DNA of 37,963 nt. It comes from Euryarchaeota archaeon UBA443 (GTDB taxonomy: Archaea > Thermoplasmatota > Poseidoniia > Poseidoniales > Poseidoniaceae). The stretch lies in NCBI GenBank assembly GCA_002499195.1, contig DAKS01000052.1:1-37963 (forward strand), in the 5' to 3' direction. The position numbers and the translations under genes are program-made. The stretch's first letter is position 1; each line of letters opens with the position of its first letter. Shown in pieces: positions 1 through 8,900 of this stretch. Under the pieces are notes generated by a model, which worked only from the letters and a program-made list of their open reading frames with translations, did not search any database and was not told where the DNA came from.

Positions 1-66
1 TGGGCTGCAATGCTCGAATTTATGATCGCTGATCAAACACCAGAAATTCGTAACGTGAATGTTTAA
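1..66 (+). CDS. C-terminal end of an unidentified protein (partial)
   Basis: The first 66 bases read open in frame 1 for 21 codons (W-A-A-M-L-E-F-M ... N-V-N-V) and end in TAA at 64-66. The piece is too short to name a family. It is followed by T-runs (67-71 and 82-87) that could end its transcript before the next plus-strand gene starts at 111. The reading frame is seen; that it is a real gene tail is inferred from its position and sensible composition. Confidence 0.5.
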   Translation, partial: WAAMLEFMIADQTPEIRNVNV

Positions 67-110
67 TTTTTCAAACGACGTTTTTTGAACTCGAAGAGAT
101 TGTTCACCTT

Positions 111-1763
111 ATGGAAGAAGAGGAAACTCAAGCGATTTCCTTACTCCATCGCTTCGCTTCGTCTCCTTCGTTTCCAATGGCGATGATAGCCTTTGGTGCG
201 TTTATCGCCATGGCAGAATCGCTCCTAATTCTTATTCAAGGAGCATCCATTGAGAATGCGGTCTGGCCACAAGCAGTTCGAACATTATCATGGACGTTTA
301 TTCTTCGAGAAAATGTCGGCCTCGTTGCTTTGTTTTCCGCCTTATTCCTTGCATTTTGTATTTATTCATCCATTCAGCATCATCGAGGTCGTCGACTTTC
401 AAAACCAATTCAAGGACTCTTCTTCGGTCTTATTGGGGCTGTTTTATCCTCATGGATTATTTTCATTCTAATGGATTATCGATATATTCGTGGAGCATTC
501 TTGCTTCTTCCAACGATTTACGGTATTCTTCTTCTTGGTACTACAATCGCTGTTCGAGGCCCACCAGGACTCCCGGATTCATCACAGAATTGGAAGGAAA
601 AGGGAGTGGCTGTGATTCATATTCTTACGGTCTTTCTCGCGGCGTGGTTGGTCATGCCTGGCATTCCTGCTCTCATCGGTATTGCACCATCTCCTCCATT
701 GGCACCAACGATTGGCTATGGTGCCGAAGCTGGGCCATTTGATCGTACAACAATTCGCTATGCCTATGAATTGCCTGAAGAAGTAGTTGCTATTCAAGGA
801 CCAACAGAAGAAGACATCGAGTTCTCAGTTTATCTTACACTACCTCATTTACCAGAAGAACCTGGTATTGAAGGCGTTCCGTTGGCCATCTTGTTCCATG
901 CCTTTAACAATCCATCCATCGATTCATACACTAATTGGATTGATCATCTGTCTGCAAAAGGCATGGTTGTCGCATATATCCAATATCCGACGGATGTTCG
1001 TCCGGAAGGTGGTGATGATTTCGAACCTACCTTCATCAATGGTACTTCGGATTGGCCGCACCATGTTCCGCGTATGCTCTCAATAGAATCAGCATTGCAA
1101 CGCTTGAATGAAATCATCACCTCATCATCCCGTGACACTGCTATCGATGAAATTCTTGGCAACCTCACCATCATGCCTGAACATCTTTGGATTGGCGGAC
1201 ATAGCCTCGGTGGATCCTACTCACTCCAAGCACTTGGTATGCTTCAAACGATGGGATGGGGGAATGAAACTCTATTCGTTGACACGGAAATGGCTGCCTC
1301 TCGACCCATGCAAGAAGAATGGATTCCACAATACACAAACCTTCCAGAAAATTCAATCGTGCATCTTGTAGTAAGTGAAGATGATATGACGGTTGGACAA
1401 TGCAATAGCGTTCACCAACATGCATTGTTTGAACAAGTTGATGACAACCAATCACTCCTGTTGTATATTCCAAGTGATCGCTATGGATTCCCGAGATTGG
1501 TTGCGACACACTATGTTCCAGCAAATGAAGCGCATGACACTCTCGCTGACTGGGCTTTCTATCGAAGGGTTGATGCTCAAGCAGATTGGGTTGTCGCCCA
1601 CAGCAGAGGAGATCTCAACACCGCTGATTTTGCCTATATGAATCTTGTAAATACTGGAATACTTACCAACATGGGTAAATGGTCTGATGGTGTTGATGTA
1701 TTGCCAATACAAGCCTATACAAATCCAAGTGAAGCAAAACGCTTTGCAGATTGTTTCGAATGA
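111..1763 (+). CDS. membrane-anchored alpha/beta hydrolase
   Basis: A 550-residue protein. The N-terminal third carries about five hydrophobic segments (roughly residues 21-43, 68-88, 101-121, 126-147, 165-190). The rest looks like an alpha/beta hydrolase: a strand followed by the oxyanion-type stretch LFHAF near 261, the nucleophile elbow GGHSLGGS with Ser365, and late acidic and His residues (EDD near 425, AHD near 487) that could complete the triad. The fold resembles chlorophyllase/lipase-like or PAF-acetylhydrolase-like esterases, with the catalytic domain probably outside the membrane. The substrate cannot be told from sequence. The start is the ATG at 111 with MEEEE; the upstream gene ends at 66. 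A small membrane protein follows within 10 bases and probably shares its transcript. Confidence 0.75.
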   Translation: MEEEETQAISLLHRFASSPSFPMAMIAFGAFIAMAESLLILIQGASIENAVWPQAVRTLSWTFILRENVGLVALFSALFLAFCIYSSIQHHRGRRLSKPIQGLFFGLIGAVLSSWIIFILMDYRYIRGAFLLLPTIYGILLLGTTIAVRGPPGLPDSSQNWKEKGVAVIHILTVFLAAWLVMPGIPALIGIAPSPPLAPTIGYGAEAGPFDRTTIRYAYELPEEVVAIQGPTEEDIEFSVYLTLPHLPEEPGIEGVPLAILFHAFNNPSIDSYTNWIDHLSAKGMVVAYIQYPTDVRPEGGDDFEPTFINGTSDWPHHVPRMLSIESALQRLNEIITSSSRDTAIDEILGNLTIMPEHLWIGGHSLGGSYSLQALGMLQTMGWGNETLFVDTEMAASRPMQEEWIPQYTNLPENSIVHLVVSEDDMTVGQCNSVHQHALFEQVDDNQSLLLYIPSDRYGFPRLVATHYVPANEAHDTLADWAFYRRVDAQADWVVAHSRGDLNTADFAYMNLVNTGILTNMGKWSDGVDVLPIQAYTNPSEAKRFADCFE

Positions 1764-1772
1764 GGTGTTAAC

Positions 1773-2192
1773 ATAGAAGAAGAAAAGAATGTCAAATCCT
1801 TGGTCAAAATCATCTCTATATCGACCATCATCGCATCGATGTGTTGCTTACCAAGCATTGTTCTCGTTCTCTTCGGACTTGCGACTGTTAGCAGTGCTGC
1901 AGCTCTATCCGACACTTTGTATTGGGGTGGAGAGGGATACGAGTGGTTCCGGCCAACTATGTTGACGATTGCTTCCCTATCACTCATCATTGGCTTATTC
2001 GTATACTTCAGGAATCGAGGCATATGCACATTTGATGATTTGAAGCGTCAACGAAGAAAGGTCATCAATACGTCATTGCTTGTATTGATCATTGCATATC
2101 TATCCTACCTGTTGTTCAACTACGTGATTCTAACCGAAGTTGGTATTTTGTTAGGTATAGAATGGGAATCAAGCCGGTTCTGGAACAAATGA
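1773..2192 (+). CDS. small three-helix membrane protein, MerT-like
   Basis: About 139 residues with three hydrophobic helices. The first holds a Cys-Cys pair followed by LPS (MCCLPSIVLVLFG), and an FRP motif precedes the second helix. This pattern recalls the mercuric transport protein MerT, where a Cys pair in helix 1 passes Hg(II) inward, but no metal function can be claimed from this alone. The start is odd. A clear ribosome binding site, GAGGTG (1762-1767), overlaps the previous stop and sits 5 bases before ATA at 1773, giving I/M-EEEKN. The first conventional start in frame is TTG at 1800, 32 bases after the site. Either ATA is used or the base is a variant of ATG. It lies directly behind the alpha/beta hydrolase gene. 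Confidence 0.6.
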   Translation: MEEEKNVKSLVKIISISTIIASMCCLPSIVLVLFGLATVSSAAALSDTLYWGGEGYEWFRPTMLTIASLSLIIGLFVYFRNRGICTFDDLKRQRRKVINTSLLVLIIAYLSYLLFNYVILTEVGILLGIEWESSRFWNK

Positions 2193-2954
2193 TTAGGCAT
2201 TCTTCCTGATTGTTGAGCATCCTACTGTCCAATCATCACCAGAATTCATCGCTTCACGAGTTGCGTCCAATAATTCATCCTCAGATGTTCGAATTGGGCG
2301 AATATCACGGCCCCAAGCAAGGGTGATTTGATACTCATTATTTGATAAATTCTCCAATTGCAAAATTAAATTTTCAATTGGAATTTTGTTTTCTTTATTT
2401 GATGATGATAAGACAATATCGCGAGGATTAAGGTGCATTCCTAAACGAGCCGCTTTCTGGACCGCTTCCTTTGATGTCCAAGCCCGTAATGCATCCAAAT
2501 CTCCGGATTTGAGGCGAGTCAACTCCTCGCCCTTTGCCATCATATCATACACTGATGGGTTTGGAGGGCGGGAAAGGGGCTCTGCATCTATACCGACGGT
2601 CCAACCATGATCTATGAGTGCAACACATGCAAGGTCCTCACTATGTGAAATCGAAATACTCGGTAACTTTGGCTGAATCCATAATCCTTGGATAGCTTGC
2701 AAATATGGGGCTCGCTCATCGGTTCTTGAAATGGAGAGTTGTGAACAGTCAATACCGCCCCACTGAGCAAGCGCCTGTTCCAATAACCAACGAGCAGAAA
2801 GGTGTTCATTGCTTCTCTTTTGTGTCTTGAACGTCTTGATTTCATCCCAATCGATCAACTGCAGTTTCTTAGGATCTTGTTCTATGATTGGACATGTCGC
2901 AAAGAGACATCTCAGGCCTTCTTTAAGTTCAAGCCAACTAAACGTTGCTGACAA
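2193..2954 (-). CDS. 4'-phosphopantetheinyl transferase, Sfp type
   Basis: A 253-residue protein of the Sfp/AcpT superfamily, which moves the phosphopantetheine arm from CoA to a carrier protein and so makes apo-ACP active. Seen: SISHSED near 101-107, the metal-binding GIDAE (Asp123, Glu125), and WTSKEAVQK at 159-167 with Glu163 and Lys162. The start is TTG at 2954: the site AGGTGA overlaps the TAG stop of the megasynthase gene and lies four bases before TTG, so translation is very likely coupled. It is the last gene of the fabI-megasynthase-PPTase operon, so the three ACPs of the megasynthase are its likely substrates. Whether it accepts Thr in place of Ser is the open question. Confidence 0.9.
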   Translation of the reverse strand: MSATFSWLELKEGLRCLFATCPIIEQDPKKLQLIDWDEIKTFKTQKRSNEHLSARWLLEQALAQWGGIDCSQLSISRTDERAPYLQAIQGLWIQPKLPSISISHSEDLACVALIDHGWTVGIDAEPLSRPPNPSVYDMMAKGEELTRLKSGDLDALRAWTSKEAVQKAARLGMHLNPRDIVLSSSNKENKIPIENLILQLENLSNNEYQITLAWGRDIRPIRTSEDELLDATREAMNSGDDWTVGCSTIRKNA

Positions 2955-2962
2955 AGAATCAC

Positions 2963-5900
2963 CTATCGATCGAGAGTAAACTTCTGATCATCGGGAACCG
3001 GCGCCATCGCCTTCAATCGGAGGCCCTTCAGTGCAAGTACAGGGGCATCATCAGAACCAACTACGAGAACGTCATGCACAGTTACACCAGCATCTTCTGT
3101 AGCGATACGAATGGAGCGTAGTCGAAGTTGTTCATCTTCCTCAGGAACACGAAGCATAGTCGACCAGTCAATACCTACTGGTAGGCTGCTGAAACCTTCT
3201 GATTCCATAGCAACCAATCCTGCATTTTGGAATCCAGCTTCAATCAACATAGGTAATGCTTCAAGCAAGACGTCTTCACCATCTCGTTCATGAGCGAATT
3301 GATCAGTAGCTGGTAATTGATGTCGCATAAGTGCAATACCGTCAACACCTGGCTGAGAAGTATCCCCTACTCCTCGAAGGACGCCGCCATGAGATTGGAA
3401 GCGAGGGCCGTGGAAATAGCGTAGATAGATGAATGATGCATGATGTTCAAGCCTACCCGAAGGTGGTGTCCCAATAGCCGGTAACTCAGTGATTTCTGAT
3501 TGCAAGAATGAACTCAAGTCATCGGATTTCTTCACCAATCGTACTATTGCTTCATGATGTTCACGTTCACCGAATACGACGCCTTCTGAATTGGTCAAAT
3601 CGGATACAAGACGACACTTTACCCAAGTCAAATCATCATTGATCCGTTCGACTTTAGCCTCAACACGTACTCGCATTGTTCCTTTCATCACCTTGACAGG
3701 TAGGCCAAATTTAACCTGCTCAAAACCAGCAAGACATGAATCTGGACAGAGTAGTAAGGCGTTTTCGGCAAACATTTCCATCGCCATGACCCCTGGATGG
3801 TACGGAACTCCATCGATAGCATGATCACTGAGGAACGGATGGTCTGCAACCGAAAGCGTACTTTGGGTCATGACCATTTCACTCTCATCGAATTCGAGAA
3901 CTTTGTCGATGAATGGGAAACGAGATGGATCCGCCATGATGGCGGCCATCTCAGCAGGAAGCATCAGTGGTGCTTCCCTGAAGGAATCATATCGGTCCAT
4001 GAGCCCTAGTGAACCGCATGCAATAACGCGACGCTTTCCACCCCGGAGTGCTTCATCAACAAAGATTTGAACACCGACATCAACAGGTAATGTCTCGATT
4101 CCTGCTGCTTCGAAGACCGCTTCTATACTACCTCGCGTAGCCATGCCAACATCTCGCCAACCCGTCCATCCAATAGCAACGGCTCGGCAACTACCTTTTG
4201 CAGTAAGACGTGCCATTTCAGCATCAAGTATCGAGTTAGCAGCAGCATAATCGGTTTGACCACCATTACCAAAGCGTCCAGCGACAGAGGTGAAGACAGA
4301 AGCAAATCGCAATTCACCTTGCGATGCTTCTACCGCTTTCATCAATGCACTCCAACCATCAATTTTGACACGGACAACATTGTCAAAGGTCTCCCAGGTC
4401 TTGTCTGCAACAAGTTTGGAATCCTCCAATCCAGCACCATGAACAATCCCTGTAATTGGCTTTGAAAGTGATGCTCCGAGAGACGAAAGTGCCTCAGCAT
4501 CGGTTACATCGATGGAATGATAGAACGCTCGATTTCCTGTTGATTCAATTTGTGAGAGCGTTTTGTAAACATCTCTACTTCGAGTGAACTTCTGCCATGC
4601 CTTATTCCATTCAACCATGGTGACTTTTCCAGTCGATGAGGCTTCAGTCAACCGTTCACGAAGTACCATCTTCTCTTTTATCAAATCTTCTTCGCTCCAA
4701 TCCAACCAATCAGCTGTTTGTTCGATCAGCACGGAGCGACCGAGTAGATGGAAAGATGCCTCTGCTCCTTGACTTGCCTCAGCAACGCCTACGATACAAG
4801 CTGCGGTAACACCAGATCCTCCGCCCGATACGAGCCAGTTATCATCGGGCTTGAGCGGGTCAACATCGCCAACAACATCTTCTGCAAAGGCAGCAAGAAG
4901 CCATCGTCGTCCATCTCGATCCAATCCGATTTCAACTTCACCCGCGCGTTCAAACAACTCGGTTTCAATTTGTTCAGCAGCCGCTTCAGCATCAAAGATT
5001 AGTTCTGGGTGTACATCTAGCGCTCGTGTTCGCAAATTAGGACGCTCAAATGCATAGGACTTGGTGACGCCTGAAGCAGCGCATTGAATGGAATTGAATC
5101 TTTCACCAATATTTCCATGCCGACCATCCATTGCAGTGACGCTGGCAACAATACCTTGGCTTAATTCACCCATTTTAGCGTCCATTCCCTTCAGAAGTCC
5201 AAACCAACCGTGAGCAGCTAAGGAAATTTGAGCCGATGGTAATGTATCCTCAGACCAACTTGCTGATGCAAGTTTCATTGGCGCAAGGTGCAACAAACCA
5301 ACGACATTCATAGTCGAAAGCGAGGTCGTAATCGATTCGATGTGTTCAGGATTCGCTGGATCACCTCGATGGACAGTTCTGCCTTGTTCGGATTGGATAG
5401 ATACGTCTCTGATTCCTACTTCGAATCCGACTCGAACCGTAGAGAGGCCTCGCGCTTCAAGGCGTGAACAAAGATGTTCTGCAATACCCCATCCATCATC
5501 GGTAATGACAATCGTTCCATCAAGAGACAGTGTTGAAGATACTGATTCCGCTTCTTCGACTTCAACCTGCCACCTTCGACAGCCTTCATGTTCAATCGAA
5601 GGGGGTGCCTCGGGTTGTGATTCACCAGCCGTTTCAACAACAGGTGCGGATTCAACGGTTGCTGTACCTCCTTTCATCTTGACAATATATGCAACGAAGT
5701 GATTGAGTGTTGGATGTTCGGAGAGCAAGAAATCTTCATCGACAGGTAGAGCGAAAATCTCCCGCACATCGACCATAATCTCGGCTTGTTTGACAGTATC
5801 AATTCCAAGTTCACCCTCCAAATCTTGATCCATTTCAATGAAATCAGCTGGATAACCAGTATGTTTGACGACTACTTCGATCAAAGATGATTCAATTCCA

Positions 5901-8900
5901 GCATCGCTTACCATAGGTGCTGTTGGAGTTTCAACTGGTGCTGCAATAGGTTCTGGAATAGATTCTGGTTTCGCCACTGGAGCGCTGGTTGGAGCAGAAC
6001 CGCCTTTCATTCGGACGATATATCCGATCATGTGAGATAGTGTTGGATGTTCTGAAAGCAAGAAGTCTTCATCGACTGGAAGATTGAACTGCTGACGAAT
6101 ATCGACCATGATTTCAGCTTGCTTTACTGTATCAATACCTAATTCACCCTCTAAATCTTGGTCTAATTCAATGAAATCTGCTGGATAACCAGTATGCTTG
6201 ACAACGACATCAATGACTTGCTGCGTCATGGCTTCATCAGAAACCGGAACAATCTCTGCAGCAGCCACAACTTGAGGCTCTTCAGCAACTGGAGCGGGTA
6301 TAGAAGGTTCTTCTTCAACGATAGGTGTTGGTGCTGGAGCAGGGACTTCTCCCCCTTGCATTCGCTGAATATATCCAATCATATGATTCAATGTAGGATG
6401 CTCTGAAAGAACGAAGGTTTCATCCACTGGAAGATTGAACTGCTGACGAATATCGACCATGATTTCGGCTTGCTTTACTGTGTCAATACCCAATTCACCT
6501 TCTAAATCCTGATCTAATTCTACGAAATCAGCAGGGTAGCCTGTATGCTTAACAACGACGTCGATGACGGTTTGAACCATATCTCCACTTGCAAGGACTG
6601 GTTCAGAAACTGGTGTACTAGGAGACTTTGCTGGCTCTGGTTCTGGTGAAGAAGTCGCCATCGGTTGTTTTGCCGGCACCTCCTCGCTTGGCAATCCCTC
6701 ATACGGTTCTGTTATGTCGTAAACATCACCTTGAATTCCGCCATGAAGATTATTGTCACCATCGACATATGCAACTAATTTATTGTCGAGGATACGAAGT
6801 TGAATGTCTTGCAAACCTGCAAGACTTCGGCACCAGGCCAACAAGCGTTGACCATCGATTCGTTCTCCTTCTATAGGCCACGCTCGAACAAAGGACAGCC
6901 CGATTTGTGAACCAAATCCAGCAGCGAACCGCAAACCGTATTTCAGGTCAGGGTAATCTCCTCCTTTTGATAAGTGCAAATTACCTAGTTCTTCATCCAT
7001 CACTTTGTGATTGGCAATCGGCGGAATTCGCTTTTTGAGCAGGCCATAGAACATACTTGCATCTTCAATTCCAACGCCCATTGGGTGACCAGTGAATCCT
7101 TTCGTATTGGCGATAACCATTGAATCCGTGCTCTTGCCAAAGGTTTGGCGTAATGCCTTAACTTCACTTTGTGCACTTCCTCCGCGAGCGGGAGTGTAGG
7201 TCTCATGAGAAAAGAACACCAAGTCTTTGGCGATATCATGTCGATCCAATCCCCAACGATTTTCCATTTCTCCGAAGAAATTATCTACGGTTTTTGCAAC
7301 GTGATCAACATCGAGCCGTGTGCCGTGGTAAGCAGAATTCGCAGTCTTTGCACCGAGTAGTTCTGCGATTGGTTGAACGCCACGTTCATCGGCTGAACTC
7401 TTTCGTTCGACTACGAAAGATGCAGCTCCCATACCGAGGACCAGCCCATTTCTTCGCTTGTCAAATGGTAAAGCAGCTTCTTCGACAACATTGCTGGTTG
7501 ATGCAGCGCCAGTTGAGGCAAATCCACTACCGATCCATTCCCACAAGTCGTCCCCAGTCACATCGTCCGCAGAAAGGATGACTACACGGTCTACACGGTC
7601 GGCTGCGAGCCAATCTTCGGCGATTTGGAATGCTCCTGTCGCTGAAGCACAAGCGAGGTTGATAGTCGTAGTCGGTCCACGAATGCCAGTGAATTGAGCG
7701 AATTGAGAATGACCCATTGTAAGAACTTGGAAAAGGTACCGTCGATCGAACTTACCTTCACCATCATCACCATCGGATTTTGCATGCTTCATAGCCATTT
7801 GTAAACCTGAGAAGCAGGATGCGAAAACGATACCAGTTCGATCTCGGTGAACACTCGGAACCTGCCAGTTTCGAATAAGGCGTAATCCTCCCTTTCCTAT
7901 TTGCTCTTCAGGCGTTAACGGAATTCCAGCATCGCGGAGAGCGAGCAGACCGGAAGCCATAGCAAGTTGAGTCGTAATATCCCAAGCCATGACCATCTTT
8001 GGATCGATTCCAAATTCTTCTGCAAGGTCGAAGGCACCTTTTACTCCTGCAAGTTGAGGTATATCTCCGAAGGTCGTTGCCTGTTCCATGTTAACAGAAC
8101 CGTCTCGTCCTTTGATTAGGCGTGTAATGTTCTTATCGAGCAAGCGTTGTTTGTATTCATCAGATACTTCTTCAATACACGTTTCGCCTCGAACAAGACG
8201 TTCGAATACGTCTTCTTCAAACACCTTCTCGCCTCCTGGAAGTCCTAGGCTGATTCCTGAGACAACGTAAGGATCTGCTCTTCGTTGCATCATTGGGTCG
8301 TGGGCAGATTGAACTTGTACTGTTGCCGTAGATGTTGACTTAGAAAGGTGAACTCGTGGGGACCATCCCGAGGGCGGTTGGCTTACCCATCGTTCAATAT
8401 CTGCTGCAGTTGTTGCTGAATGGACATCGACTTCAGCATCGGTTTGAGCTTCTGCACCAATGCCTGCAATAATGCTCTGGATGGATTGATCCGACAATCC
8501 AAGACCAAGTCGAAGATTGACCATTCCTTGACAGAACATAGACGGATATCCACAGTGTTGTGCAATCCTATCTCCAACATAGTCTGCTACAGTTGGTTCC
8601 TTTTGAATCGGTATAGAGACGGTTTGTGTAGCAACTGGCGTAGCACTTGCGCCACCTTGACTTGGTAATGGTCGGGCGCGGATACGTAGATCTTCTTCGC
8701 TCGATCGTTGAGGAAGGCTGACCTCTTGCTGTGCTTCGATTGGACCTGCTCGGAAGGCTTCGCTGAATACTTTGGATGTACCCTCGATAGTGTTCGGAGG
8801 ACGGCCTGCAAGTGCTAGGGCGCCAATCGCTGTGAGGAATGAGGCGATTCCTCCTTGCTTAGGATGGTTGGTCATAACGGCAAGATGAGGTTGGTTTTCG

